This document shows positions 38,300-47,580 of a DNA stretch of 64,000 nt, piece by piece. Positions within the stretch are counted from its first letter, which is position 1; each line of letters begins with the position of its first letter. The stretch is from NCBI GenBank assembly GCA_964540575.1, contig CAZINI010000009.1:1-64000 (forward strand), given 5' to 3'. This DNA comes from UMGS1889 sp964540575. Its GTDB lineage: Bacteria; Bacillota; Clostridia; Oscillospirales; Ruminococcaceae. Both the position numbers and the translations under genes were made by a program. The notes under the pieces were generated by a model. The model made no database searches. It was not told the origin of the DNA and was given only the letters and a program-made list of their open reading frames with translations.

Positions 38300-39397
38300 A
38301 TGGCTAAGAATGATTTGAAGGATTTGTTTGAAGCACTTGACCTTCTGGAAAAGGAAAACGGTATCCCCGCAAATCTGCTTGTGGAGAAGATACGTCAGGG
38401 AATCGAAAAGGCAGTCAGAAAGGAATATCCCGACTGCGACAATATCCGTGTGGAGCTGAGCCCCGAGGATAACAAGTTCGAGGTCGCTATTATGCGTACT
38501 GTTGTGGACGATGAGCCTATCGATATGAATGAGATAAATATCGACGAGGCTAAGACCATTTCCAAAAAGGCTGTTCTGGGAGATGTTATCCCATTCAAGC
38601 TTTCCACGGCACAGTTCGGAAGAGTGGCTGCACAGTATGCAAAGCAGTCTATCCGCCACGATATAAAGGAGTTTGAAAGAGAAAAGCTTCTCAGTCAGTA
38701 TCAGGATAAGGTCCACGAGGCTGTTTCGGCGACAGTTCTGAAGATAGAGCCTGCTTCGGGAAATGCCACTCTCCGCATTGACAAGAACGATGTTTACCTG
38801 TTCAAAAATGAGCAGATCCCCGGAGAGGTACTTAAAGAGGGCGATATTGTTAAGGTTTATGTTGTGGATATAATCAATCCCGACAAAAAGCCTGCGATCA
38901 AGGTTTCCAGAACTCACAAGGAGCTGGTAAAAAGGCTGTTTGAGCTTGAAATACCCGAGATATATGACGGCACTATCGAGGTCAAGTCCATTTCAAGAGA
39001 ACCGGGCTCCAGAACGAAGATAGCTGTATGGTCAAAGGATAAGAACGTTGACGCTATCGGCTCATGCGTAGGTGCGAAGCGTTCGAGAATAAGCAAGATA
39101 GTTGACGAGCTGGGCGGCGAAAAGATAGATATTATCCTCTATAATGAGGATCCCGCTGAGTTTATCGCTCAGGCACTTTCTCCCGCACAGGTGGTAAGCG
39201 TTGAGATAACCGATGAAGAGGCAAGGACCTGCACTGTTATTGTTCCCAACAATCAGCTTTCGCTGGCTATCGGAAACAAGGGACAGAACGCTAAGCTTGC
39301 TGCAAGGCTTACGGGATATAAGATAGACATCAAGCCCGCTGAACAGCCCGAAGCAGCTCCCGAAGAGGAGCCGTCTGCCGAAGAAGCAGAACAGTAA
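38300..39397 (+). CDS. nusA: Transcription termination/antitermination factor NusA
   Basis: 365 residues from ATG at 38300, where GGAGG lies about 11 bases upstream. N-terminal RNA-polymerase domain (about 1-125), S1 domain (about 130-200), KH1 and KH2 (about 205-345; the GAKRSRISKIVDELGGEKIDII and GNKGQNAKLAARLTGYKIDI sequences are typical KH signatures) and an acidic C-terminal tail (EEEPSAEEAEQ). No E. coli-type AR repeats, as usual in Firmicutes. NusA modulates pausing and termination and may act on the operon leader. Confidence 0.96.
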   Translation: MAKNDLKDLFEALDLLEKENGIPANLLVEKIRQGIEKAVRKEYPDCDNIRVELSPEDNKFEVAIMRTVVDDEPIDMNEINIDEAKTISKKAVLGDVIPFKLSTAQFGRVAAQYAKQSIRHDIKEFEREKLLSQYQDKVHEAVSATVLKIEPASGNATLRIDKNDVYLFKNEQIPGEVLKEGDIVKVYVVDIINPDKKPAIKVSRTHKELVKRLFELEIPEIYDGTIEVKSISREPGSRTKIAVWSKDKNVDAIGSCVGAKRSRISKIVDELGGEKIDIILYNEDPAEFIAQALSPAQVVSVEITDEEARTCTVIVPNNQLSLAIGNKGQNAKLAARLTGYKIDIKPAEQPEAAPEEEPSAEEAEQ

Positions 39398-39409
39398 GGA
39401 GCTTTGGGT

Positions 39410-39697
39410 ATGGCGGGAACTGTTAAGAAGATACCTATGAGAATGTGCCTTGGCTGCGGTGAGATGAAGCCTAAAAGAGAGCTTATCAGGGCGGTCAAGA
39501 CCCCCGAGGGCGATGTTCTCCTTGACCTTACGGGTAAAAAATCGGGCAGGGGAGCATATATATGCCGAAGCCTTGAATGCTTTAAAAAGGCGAAAAAGGC
39601 AAGGCGTTTTGAAAAGGCGTTTTCTATGCAGATAGACGATGCGGTCTATTCCCGCATGGAGGACGAACTCAGAGAAAGCGGTGAGAACGGTGAGTGA
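39410..39697 (+). CDS. ylxR: YlxR/RnpM RNA-binding protein
   Basis: 95 residues from ATG at 39410 (AAGGAGC 8 bases upstream; a TTG at 39404 is too close). YlxR fold: MRMCLGCGEMKPKRELIRAV (Cys pair), GKKSGRGAYICRSLECFKKAK. In Bacillus the family is reported to bind RNase P RNA and modulate it. Between nusA and ylxQ in the standard order. Confidence 0.92.
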   Translation: MAGTVKKIPMRMCLGCGEMKPKRELIRAVKTPEGDVLLDLTGKKSGRGAYICRSLECFKKAKKARRFEKAFSMQIDDAVYSRMEDELRESGENGE

Positions 39698-40025
39698 TAA
39701 TCTTGATGAAAGCCTTGCCGCTCGTACAAAGCTTATAAATATCATCACGATCTGCCGCAGAGCGGGTAAGCTTGAAATGGGCTTTGACGCTTCTGTGCAG
39801 TCGGCGGAAAAGCGTAAGGCACGGCTGATATTCACCGCTGCCGACGTATCGCCGAAAACTGCAAAGGAAGCGGAATTTGCGGCGGAAAAATATAACGTTC
39901 CGTATATGAAGCTGTCGGTCAGAATGGACGATTTATACTACGGATTAAGCAAGCGTATCGGAGTTGCCGCAGTCTGCGATCAGGGCTTTGCGGACAGGAT
40001 AGCACAGCTTGAACAAAACAGCTAA
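39690..40025 (+). CDS. ylxQ: L7Ae-family ribosomal protein YlxQ
   Basis: 111 residues from GTG at 39690 (AGCGGTGAG upstream), overlapping ylxR by 8 bases. L7Ae/L30e/S12e fold: KLINIITICRRAGKLEMGFD, LIFTAADVSPKTAKEAEFAAEKY and RMDDLYYGLSKRIGVAAVCDQGFADRI, a kink-turn RNA-binding protein of uncertain role. Confidence 0.88.
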   Translation: MSDNLDESLAARTKLINIITICRRAGKLEMGFDASVQSAEKRKARLIFTAADVSPKTAKEAEFAAEKYNVPYMKLSVRMDDLYYGLSKRIGVAAVCDQGFADRIAQLEQNS

Positions 40026-40043
40026 ATGGAGGATTATCAGCCT

Positions 40044-42680
40044 ATGAATGCAAATGATAAGACAAAAACCAAAATAAATGAAGCAGCTAAGGATCTTGGT
40101 GTTTCAAATCAGGAGCTTTTGGAAGTGCTTGAAAAAGAATTAAAGGTCGTCAAGAAGCCTGCTGCTGTACTGACTTACGGGGAGATGGCTTTCATTCTCG
40201 ACTATTATTCTCAGAAAAATCAGGTGGAGAATTTCGATGCTTATTTCGCAACAAGAAATCAGCCGAAGCCCGAAAAGCCTGCCGAGCCCAAGAAGGAAGC
40301 CAAGAAAAAGCCCGAGCCTAAGAAGGATGCCAAGAAGCCCGATGCTCAGAAGCCTGCCGAGAAGAAGCAGAGCGTTCAGGAAAAGCCAAAGCAGGAGCAG
40401 CCTAAACAGGAAAAGCCCAAGCAGGAACCCGCAAAGGCTCCCGTAAAGAACGCTGCACCCGTTTCCCGAAATCAGGATAATCAGCAGAAAAAGGACGATC
40501 AGAAAAATAATAAGAAGCCTGCTCAGCAGACCTCTCAGGTACAGAAATTCAATCAGCAGATAAACAAATCTCAGGAGCAGAAGAACAAGCAGTCCGCTCA
40601 GGAAAAGCCCAAGCAGCAGCCCGAGAACAAAAAGCAGCAGTCTCAGAAGCAGAAGCTGAACATCAATGCTGCATCTTCCGGTTCCTCAACCCCCGTTCAG
40701 GTAACAAGAACGGTCGATACAAGAGGAAGCTATGTGGAGCTTGACAAGTACAACGAAAAGTACGACAACATTGCTACCACTCAGAGCGGCAGCGGACGGA
40801 ACAAGGATAACTATTCCAAGAAGCAGAAGCTCACTCAGAAATCCGCTCAGAGAAACAAGCAGCAGTATTCCACCAAGAGGGAAACAGAGGCTGAGAAGCT
40901 CAAGCGTCTTGAACTGGAAAGGGCAAGAAAGCAGCAGCTCAAGGTGCTTATTCCCGATGAGATAGTTGTTTCCGAGCTGGCTTCCCGTCTGAAGGTGACT
41001 GCTACCGAGGTAATCAAGCAGCTGATGAAGCTGGGCGAAATGTGTACCATAAATCAGACAATTGATTTCGACACGGCTTCTCTGGTTGCAGAAGAGCTGG
41101 GTGCAAAGGTCGAAAAGGAGATAATCGTTACTATCGAAGAGCGTCTTATCGACGATTCCGAGGACGAGGGCGAGGGCGAGGAAAGAGCTCCCGTTGTAGT
41201 TGTTATGGGACACGTTGACCACGGTAAAACTTCTCTTCTGGATAAGATAAGAAATGCAAATGTTACCGCTTCCGAGGCGGGCGGCATCACACAGCATATC
41301 GGTGCTTACAGAGTTACCTGCAACGGCAAGGAGATAACCTTCCTTGATACACCGGGTCACGAAGCATTCACTGCAATGAGAGCGAGAGGTGCATCTGTAA
41401 CGGATATTGCTATCCTCGTTGTTGCTGCTGATGACGGTATCATGCCCCAGACAGTTGAGGCTATCAACCATGCAAAGGCTGCAAATGTTCAGATAATAGT
41501 TGCTATCAACAAGATAGACAAGGAAGGTGCAAATCCCGACAGAGTTAAGCAGGAGCTTACCGAACATGGACTCGTTATTGAGGAATGGGGCGGCGATGTT
41601 ATCTGCGTTCCCGTTTCCGCAAAGACAGGACAGGGCATTGATGAACTTCTGGAAAACGTTCTGCTGGTTGCCGAGGTGCAGGAGCTGAGAGCAAATCCCA
41701 ACAGGCTTGCAAAGGGTACTGTTATCGAAGCACGTCTTGACAAGGGCAGAGGTCCTGTGGCAACACTTCTCGTTCAGAACGGTACACTCCACACGGGTGA
41801 TATTATCATTGCAGGAACTGCTGTCGGCCGTGTAAGAGTTATGACCAACGACAAGGGCAAGACAGTAAAGGCGGCGGGTCCGTCCTATCCTGTTGAGATA
41901 ACTGGTCTTGCTGAGGTTCCCGCTGCGGGCGATACCTTCAATGCAGTTGAGGACGAACGTCTTGCCAGAGAGCTTGTTGAGCAGAGAAAGCACGAAGCTA
42001 AGCAGGAACAGTTCAGCCAGTATCAGAAGGTCACACTCGACAACCTGTTCTCTCAGATCGAACAGGGCGAGATCAAGGAACTGCCTATCATCGTTAAGGC
42101 GGACGTTCAGGGTTCGGTTGAAGCTGTTAAGCAGTCCCTTGAAAAGCTGTCCAACGATGAGGTAAGAGTAAAGGTTATCCACGGTGCGGTAGGTGCTGTT
42201 TCCGAGGGTGACGTTATGCTTGCGAATGCTTCAAATGCGATCATTGTCGGATTTAACGTAAGACCCGACCCCGTTGCGGCGGATTCTGCCGAAAAGGACG
42301 GCGTTGAGATAAGACTTTACAGAATTATCTACGACGCTATCGAGGAAGTAAGCACTGCTATGAAGGGTATGCTTGCACCTAAGTTCAGAGAAAATCTTCT
42401 TGGACGCTGCGAGGTTCGTCAGGTTTACAAGATCTCCAATGTTGGAAATGTTGCGGGTGCTTACGTTCTTGACGGTAAGGTCACAAGAAATGCAGAGATA
42501 AGAGTTGTCCGTGACGGTATCGTTATTGCAGAGGACAAAATGTCCAGCCTTAAGCGTTTCAAGGACGATGCAAAGGAAGTTGCATCGGGCTATGAGTGCG
42601 GTATAACTCTTGAAAAATTCGGAGATATTAAAGAGGGAGACATTTTCGAAGCCTTCATTATGGAAGAATACAGAGATTGA
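40044..42680 (+). CDS. infB: Translation initiation factor IF-2
   Basis: 878 residues from ATG at 40044 (GGAGG 10 bases upstream; an ATG at 40026 overlaps the ribosome site). The N-terminus (about 1-285) is a long low-complexity region very rich in Lys, Pro, Gln and Glu. The core starts near 310. The G domain has GHVDHGKTS (about residue 390), DTPGHE and NKID. Domains II-IV follow, ending in the fMet-tRNA-binding C2 domain (GNVAGAYVLDGKV...). Conserved family, longer N-terminus than in E. coli alpha form. A repeat (42685-42787) separates it from rbfA. Confidence 0.96.
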   Translation: MNANDKTKTKINEAAKDLGVSNQELLEVLEKELKVVKKPAAVLTYGEMAFILDYYSQKNQVENFDAYFATRNQPKPEKPAEPKKEAKKKPEPKKDAKKPDAQKPAEKKQSVQEKPKQEQPKQEKPKQEPAKAPVKNAAPVSRNQDNQQKKDDQKNNKKPAQQTSQVQKFNQQINKSQEQKNKQSAQEKPKQQPENKKQQSQKQKLNINAASSGSSTPVQVTRTVDTRGSYVELDKYNEKYDNIATTQSGSGRNKDNYSKKQKLTQKSAQRNKQQYSTKRETEAEKLKRLELERARKQQLKVLIPDEIVVSELASRLKVTATEVIKQLMKLGEMCTINQTIDFDTASLVAEELGAKVEKEIIVTIEERLIDDSEDEGEGEERAPVVVVMGHVDHGKTSLLDKIRNANVTASEAGGITQHIGAYRVTCNGKEITFLDTPGHEAFTAMRARGASVTDIAILVVAADDGIMPQTVEAINHAKAANVQIIVAINKIDKEGANPDRVKQELTEHGLVIEEWGGDVICVPVSAKTGQGIDELLENVLLVAEVQELRANPNRLAKGTVIEARLDKGRGPVATLLVQNGTLHTGDIIIAGTAVGRVRVMTNDKGKTVKAAGPSYPVEITGLAEVPAAGDTFNAVEDERLARELVEQRKHEAKQEQFSQYQKVTLDNLFSQIEQGEIKELPIIVKADVQGSVEAVKQSLEKLSNDEVRVKVIHGAVGAVSEGDVMLANASNAIIVGFNVRPDPVAADSAEKDGVEIRLYRIIYDAIEEVSTAMKGMLAPKFRENLLGRCEVRQVYKISNVGNVAGAYVLDGKVTRNAEIRVVRDGIVIAEDKMSSLKRFKDDAKEVASGYECGITLEKFGDIKEGDIFEAFIMEEYRD

Positions 42681-42684
42681 TCCA

Positions 42685-42787
42685 AATACTAATTTCTAAT
42701 CAAAGTAAAACAAAAAATCTGCACAAAACCCATATATGCAAGTTTTTGCTTGATTTTTTGTCTACTTTAAGATAGGAAATCAGTATT
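42685..42787. repeat. Short foldback repeat (family A) between infB and rbfA
   Basis: About 103 bp, terminal inverted repeats AATACTAATTTCTAATC and, inverted at the other end, AATACTGATTTCCTATC, continuing as AAAGTA and ACAAAAAATC. The middle has ACCCATATATGCAAGTTTTT, resembling the loop of hairpin family B. It is transcribed within the operon and could form a hairpin in the infB-rbfA mRNA. Confidence 0.75.
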
Positions 42788-42832
42788 AGGGCGGCGGGAG
42801 ATATTCTGCCGCCCCATACTAAAGGAGATATT

Positions 42833-43186
42833 ATGGCTAATTTTAAAAACAGCAGACTTTCCGAGGACATTAAAAGAGAGCTTTCGGCAATGATATGCAA
42901 TGAGATAAAAGACCCGAGAGTCAAGTCGGGTATGGTCACGGTAGTGCGTACCGAGCTTTCCGGGGACGGCTCCCATCTTAAGGCGTACATTTCTTCGCTG
43001 GACGGAATGGAGTCCGCCGCAACTGCCGTTAAGGGTCTTGAAAGTGCATCCGGCTTTATTCGCCGTGAGATAGGCAACAGGCTTCATCTCAGAAAATGTC
43101 CCGAGCTGAAATTTATTGCAGACAATTCTATCGAACATTCCGCCGAGATCTCCAAAATGATAAGTGACGCTCTCGGTGACAAATAA
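42833..43186 (+). CDS. rbfA: Ribosome-binding factor A
   Basis: 117 residues, type II KH-fold protein: RLSEDIKRELSAMICNEIKDPRVKSGMVTVVRTELSGDGSHLKAY-type start and LHLRKCPELKFIADNSIEHSAEISKM end. RbfA assists late 30S maturation. GGAGAT precedes the ATG. Continues the operon after the intervening repeat; nrnA starts 24 bases later. Confidence 0.94.
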   Translation: MANFKNSRLSEDIKRELSAMICNEIKDPRVKSGMVTVVRTELSGDGSHLKAYISSLDGMESAATAVKGLESASGFIRREIGNRLHLRKCPELKFIADNSIEHSAEISKMISDALGDK

Positions 43187-43210
43187 ATACAAAACCAAGG
43201 GGGGATAGCT

Positions 43211-44179
43211 TTGCGAGTTGATTTTGACGAGGCAATAAAATTTATTTATGCCCACGATAGTTATCATATACTGACCCATCAAAGCCCCGACGGGGATACC
43301 CTCGGCAGTGCATTTTCCCTTTGCACTGTTCTGAGAAAGCTTGGAAAAAAGGCAAATGTGCTTTGCAGCGACGATTTCCCGCACCGTTACGACCTGATGT
43401 ATGAGGGCTATCAGCCGATGAAGTTTATGCCCGAGGCGATAATTGCCGTTGACGTTGCGGACAGCAAGCTGCTTGGACGGGGACTTTCCCATTATGCGGA
43501 GTTTGTAAATCTCTGCATAGATCATCACATATCCAATACGGATTATGCGGAAAGAACTCTGCTCAATCCTGATGCTTCAGCTGCCTGCGAGGTCATGTAC
43601 GAACTGTTTTCCAAAATGGGTGTGGAGCTTGATACCTATATAGCATCCTGCCTTTACACAGGCATTGCAACCGATACAGGCTGCTTTAAATACGAAAACA
43701 CGACCCCCAGATGCCATCAGATCGCAGCGGACCTTATGAGCAAATATAATATCCCGTATGCGATCATCAACAGAAAAATGTTTGACGTAAAAAGTAAGGA
43801 CAGGATAAAGATCGAGCAGTATGTTCTGTCAAATATGGAATTGTATTTCGATGACCGCTGCTCTATGATAACCATTACCGAAGAGCTGACAAAGGATTTC
43901 GGCATTGAGCTTGCCGAGTTTGAGGGACTTGCTTCCCTGACTGTACAGCTTGAAAATGTTGAGATAGGTGTTACTATCAAGCAGAAATCCAACAATGTTT
44001 TCAAGATCTCAATGCGTTCAGCCACAACTGCGGATGTGTCCGCTATCTGCCGCAAGCTGGGCGGCGGGGGACACGTCAAGGCGGCGGGTGCACAGCTTAC
44101 CGGTACTCCGGAGGAGGTTAAACGGCGTATTCTGGCAGTAGTCGGAGAAGCGCTGGGATATGATTTATGGCTGGTATAA
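43211..44179 (+). CDS. nrnA: Oligoribonuclease/pAp phosphatase NrnA-like (DHH/DHHA1)
   Basis: 322 residues from TTG at 43211 (GGGGGGAT 6 bases upstream). DHH motifs: HQSPDGDTLGS, AVDVADS, CIDHHISN and GIATDTGCF, with DHHA1 end GGGGHVKAAGAQL. The family degrades short oligoribonucleotides (nanoRNA) and dephosphorylates pAp. This gene normally sits between rbfA and truB in Firmicutes, as here; it overlaps truB by 13 bases. Confidence 0.93.
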   Translation: MRVDFDEAIKFIYAHDSYHILTHQSPDGDTLGSAFSLCTVLRKLGKKANVLCSDDFPHRYDLMYEGYQPMKFMPEAIIAVDVADSKLLGRGLSHYAEFVNLCIDHHISNTDYAERTLLNPDASAACEVMYELFSKMGVELDTYIASCLYTGIATDTGCFKYENTTPRCHQIAADLMSKYNIPYAIINRKMFDVKSKDRIKIEQYVLSNMELYFDDRCSMITITEELTKDFGIELAEFEGLASLTVQLENVEIGVTIKQKSNNVFKISMRSATTADVSAICRKLGGGGHVKAAGAQLTGTPEEVKRRILAVVGEALGYDLWLV

Positions 44180-45057
44180 TCTGCATTAACAAGCCGAAAG
44201 GCTTTACCTCGTTTGACGTTGTTGCGAAGCTCAGAGGTATTCTGAAAATGCGTCGGATAGGTCACGCAGGAACTCTTGACCCTATGGCGGAGGGCGTTCT
44301 TCCCGTGTTTATCGGCAGTGCCACAAAGGCATGTGATATGCTGCCCGACCATGACAAGATATATCGTGCGGGCTTTAAGCTGGGACTTATTACCGATACG
44401 CAGGACTCTACGGGGACAATAATCGCAAAGTCGGATCATTCCGATATTACCGAGGAAGCTCTGGAAGCCGTTCTCGATAAATTCAGGGGAGATATTATGC
44501 AGATCCCCCCTATGTATTCCGCTGTTTCCGTGAACGGTCAGCGGCTTTACGACCTTGCAAGAAAGGGGATAGAGGTGGAAAGAAAGCCTCGTCCCATTAC
44601 CGTTTATTCCTTAAAGCTGCTTTCCTTTGACAGCATATCGGGCGAGGGCTTTCTGGAAATTTCCTGCTCAAAGGGAACGTACATCAGAACGCTTATCCAC
44701 GATATTGGAAATGAACTGAGATGCGGCGGAATTATGACCTCACTTGTGAGAACGTCCGCCTGCGGATTTACTCTGGACGGCTGCCACACTCTTGATGAAA
44801 TAAGCGAGGCTGTCAGCAGCGGAAAGGGATTTCAAAGCTTCGTTATCCCTATAGAGCGGGTTTTCGGTTATCTTCCGCAGGTGCATCTGAACGAGCGTCA
44901 GACGGAAATGTACCGCAACGGCGTCAGGCTGGACGCTTCAAGGCTCACAGGCAGTCCCGCAAACGGAGAACGTGCGGCAGTTTACGGCTGCGACGGCATC
45001 TTTCTGGGCATAGGCGTTGTCTGTGACGGGCTTTTGAAGGTTTTGAAAAATTTCTGA
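44167..45057 (+). CDS. truB: tRNA pseudouridine-55 synthase TruB
   Basis: 296 residues. CINKPKGFTSFDVVAKLRGI, then the catalytic Asp in GHAGTLDPMAEGVLPVFIG and the motif SAVSVNGQRLYDLARKG. It makes pseudouridine at position 55 of tRNA. C-terminal PUA-like region is short. Overlaps nrnA; no strong Shine-Dalgarno, so translation may be coupled. ribF follows after 15 bases. Confidence 0.95.
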   Translation: MAGIICINKPKGFTSFDVVAKLRGILKMRRIGHAGTLDPMAEGVLPVFIGSATKACDMLPDHDKIYRAGFKLGLITDTQDSTGTIIAKSDHSDITEEALEAVLDKFRGDIMQIPPMYSAVSVNGQRLYDLARKGIEVERKPRPITVYSLKLLSFDSISGEGFLEISCSKGTYIRTLIHDIGNELRCGGIMTSLVRTSACGFTLDGCHTLDEISEAVSSGKGFQSFVIPIERVFGYLPQVHLNERQTEMYRNGVRLDASRLTGSPANGERAAVYGCDGIFLGIGVVCDGLLKVLKNF

Positions 45058-45072
45058 CGGGAGGAGAAGCTT

Positions 45073-46005
45073 TTGATAGACAAGCTGATTGATTTGCAAA
45101 GCCCTCCCGAAAAAAAGACATCGGTGGCTCTGGGATTGTTTGACGGCTGCCACCGAGGTCATAATCAGGTCATCAAAAGGGCGGTTGAAAGGGCACGGAA
45201 ATACGATCTTGCACCTGCCGTTTTCACCTTTGACACAAACACGGTAACGTCCAAAAGCGGTGCTTCCGAAAGGATAATGACTGACAGGCAGAAGCGGGAT
45301 CATTTCCGAAGCTGCGGCGTTGAATATATCTATTCGCCGAATTTTGCCTTGTTGAAGGACTTGTCCGCCGAGGAATTTATCGAGGAGATACTCGTCAGGA
45401 AAATGAACTGCGGTGCGGTTTTCTGCGGAAAGGATTTTACCTTCGGCAGAAATGCGGGCGGCAATTCAAGGCTGTTAGCTGATATTTGCGGCAGTCGGTA
45501 CGGCATCTTCTGCGATATTATTGCGGATGAAACGCTTTTCGGTATTAAGGTGTCCTCCACACGGATAAGGGAGCTTATCAGGGAGGGCAAGGTGTTCGAT
45601 GCAAATTTGCTGCTGGGACATTTTTACTCGGTCTATGAGCCTGTAATTCACGGGCATGAGCTGGGGAGGACTATGAATTTCCCCACCATTAACCAGCTTA
45701 TCCCCGAAAATACAGTCGTTCCGAAGCACGGTGTTTATGCGTCGTTTACTCAAATCAACTACAAAAATTACCGATCTATAACAAACATAGGCGTCAAGCC
45801 AACGGTGGAGAAAAACTCCGCCCTGCTTGCGGAAACATATATAATCGGGTACGAGGGCGATCTTTATGGGCAGAGGATAAATGTGTCCCTGTATGATTTC
45901 GTTCGTCCCGAGATGAAATTCGGCAGTATTGACGAGCTTTTTGCACGAATTGCCGCCGATACGGAATATGTAAAAAAGCTTGACTATAAGTACAATTTAT
46001 TTTGA
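45073..46005 (+). CDS. ribF: Bifunctional riboflavin kinase / FAD synthetase
   Basis: 310 residues from TTG at 45073 (GGAGGAG about 7 bases upstream). The N-terminal adenylyltransferase (about 1-180) has SVALGLFDGCHRGHNQVI, CGKDFTFGRNAGG and VSSTRIREL; the C-terminal riboflavin kinase (about 185-310) has GRTMNFPTINQL, HGVYAS and NIGVKPTV. It converts riboflavin to FMN and FAD. Last gene before gltX. Confidence 0.94.
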   Translation: MIDKLIDLQSPPEKKTSVALGLFDGCHRGHNQVIKRAVERARKYDLAPAVFTFDTNTVTSKSGASERIMTDRQKRDHFRSCGVEYIYSPNFALLKDLSAEEFIEEILVRKMNCGAVFCGKDFTFGRNAGGNSRLLADICGSRYGIFCDIIADETLFGIKVSSTRIRELIREGKVFDANLLLGHFYSVYEPVIHGHELGRTMNFPTINQLIPENTVVPKHGVYASFTQINYKNYRSITNIGVKPTVEKNSALLAETYIIGYEGDLYGQRINVSLYDFVRPEMKFGSIDELFARIAADTEYVKKLDYKYNLF

Positions 46006-46020
46006 AAGGACAAATGTCAA

Positions 46021-47478
46021 ATGGATAAAAAAGTAAGAACCAGATTTGCACCCAGTCCCACGGGCTATATGCACATCGGAAATCTGAGAACTGCACTTTA
46101 CACATACCTTATTGCAAAGCAGAATGACGGAACCTTTATCCTCCGCATCGAGGACACCGACCAGGAAAGATATGTTGAGGGTGCTACCGAGGTCATCTAC
46201 AATACTCTCAGACAGACAGGTCTTATCTGGGACGAAGGCCCCGACATCGGCGGTCCCGTAGGTCCTTATATCCAGTCGGAAAGAATGGGAATTTTCAAGG
46301 ACTACGCTTTGCAGCTGGTTGAAAGCGGACATGCATACTACTGCTTCTGCACCAAGGAGGAGTTGGAGGAAATGCACAAGATTCAGCAGGTTTCCGGTCA
46401 GCCCACAAAGTATAACGGACACTGCCGCAAGCTCTCCAAGGAAGAGGTAGAAAAGCGTCTTGCAGAGGGCGTTCCTTACGTTATCCGTCAGAAGATACCC
46501 GAGGAGGGAACTACCACATTCCACGATGAGCTTTACGGAGATATTACCGTTGAGAATTCCACTCTGGACGATCAGGTGCTTATCAAGGCAGACGGTATGC
46601 CCACCTATAATTTCGCAAATGTTGTGGACGACCATCTGATGGGCATCACTCATGTTGTAAGAGGAAACGAGTATCTTTCCTCTGCACCTAAGTACAATCT
46701 GCTGTATGAGGCATTCGGCTGGGAGCCGCCCAAGTATATCCACGTTGAGCATATTATGAAGGACGCTCAGCATAAGCTTGCAAAGCGTGACGGCGATGCT
46801 TCTTTCCAGGATCTGCTTGACAAGGGCTATCTGGTCGAAGCTATCATCAACTATATTGCTCTGCTGGGCTGGGCACCTAAGGGCGAGAATGAGATATTCT
46901 CTCTTGAGGAGCTGAAGAAGGAATTCAGCATCAGCGGACTTTCCAAATCTCCCGCAATTTTCGACCCCATGAAGCTCAAGGCTATCAATGCGGAGTATAT
47001 CAGAAGAATGAGCTTCGAGGATTTCAAGGCGGCTGCTCTGCCTTATATCCGTCAGACCGTTAAGCGTGAGGATATTGACATTGATGTGCTGGTAAGAACC
47101 TTACAGCCGAGAGCAGAGGTGTTTGTTGACATTCCCGAGCAGGTGGATTTCATCGACGCTCTGCCCGAATATGACAACGCTCTTTATGTTCATAAGAAGA
47201 TGAAAACCAACGAGGAGACCGCTCTTTCCGCTCTGAACGAGATACTTCCCGTTCTGGAAGCTATTCCCGAAAATGAGTGGAATGAGGAGAAGATACACTC
47301 CGAGCTGTTTGCACTTATCGAGAAGCTGGGCGTTAAGAACGGCTGGCTGCTGTGGCCTCTGAGAGTTGCGGTATCGGGCAAGCAGTTCACTCCCGGCGGC
47401 GGAATTGAGCTTTGTGCAGTTATCGGCAAGGCTGACAGCATTGAGAGAATCAAGAAGGGTATTGCTAAACTCTCTTAA
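46021..47478 (+). CDS. gltX: Glutamyl-tRNA synthetase
   Basis: 485 residues. Class I synthetase: TRFAPSPTGYMHIGNLRTALYT (HIGH-type motif), KLAKRDGD (KMSKS counterpart) and SPAIFDPMKLKA near the C-terminal anticodon domain. It charges tRNA-Glu and, in most Firmicutes, also tRNA-Gln. GAAAGGAC precedes the ATG. Followed by a non-T-rich hairpin GGCAGAAAT/ATTTCTGCC (47534-47557), before an ABC operon. Confidence 0.95.
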   Translation: MDKKVRTRFAPSPTGYMHIGNLRTALYTYLIAKQNDGTFILRIEDTDQERYVEGATEVIYNTLRQTGLIWDEGPDIGGPVGPYIQSERMGIFKDYALQLVESGHAYYCFCTKEELEEMHKIQQVSGQPTKYNGHCRKLSKEEVEKRLAEGVPYVIRQKIPEEGTTTFHDELYGDITVENSTLDDQVLIKADGMPTYNFANVVDDHLMGITHVVRGNEYLSSAPKYNLLYEAFGWEPPKYIHVEHIMKDAQHKLAKRDGDASFQDLLDKGYLVEAIINYIALLGWAPKGENEIFSLEELKKEFSISGLSKSPAIFDPMKLKAINAEYIRRMSFEDFKAAALPYIRQTVKREDIDIDVLVRTLQPRAEVFVDIPEQVDFIDALPEYDNALYVHKKMKTNEETALSALNEILPVLEAIPENEWNEEKIHSELFALIEKLGVKNGWLLWPLRVAVSGKQFTPGGGIELCAVIGKADSIERIKKGIAKLS

Positions 47479-47580
47479 ATCTGTCACTTTCCTTTCACAT
47501 TTACAGAGTATACTAAATATGTATTATGCGGCGGCAGAAATAAAAAGATTTCTGCCGTCAAATTCGGGAGGACTGTATAA

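Noticed and set aside
40686..42182. Long open frame on the minus strand opposite infB (498 codons).
   Set aside because: It is antisense to a confidently identified essential gene, lacks a ribosome site and has no protein-like motifs.
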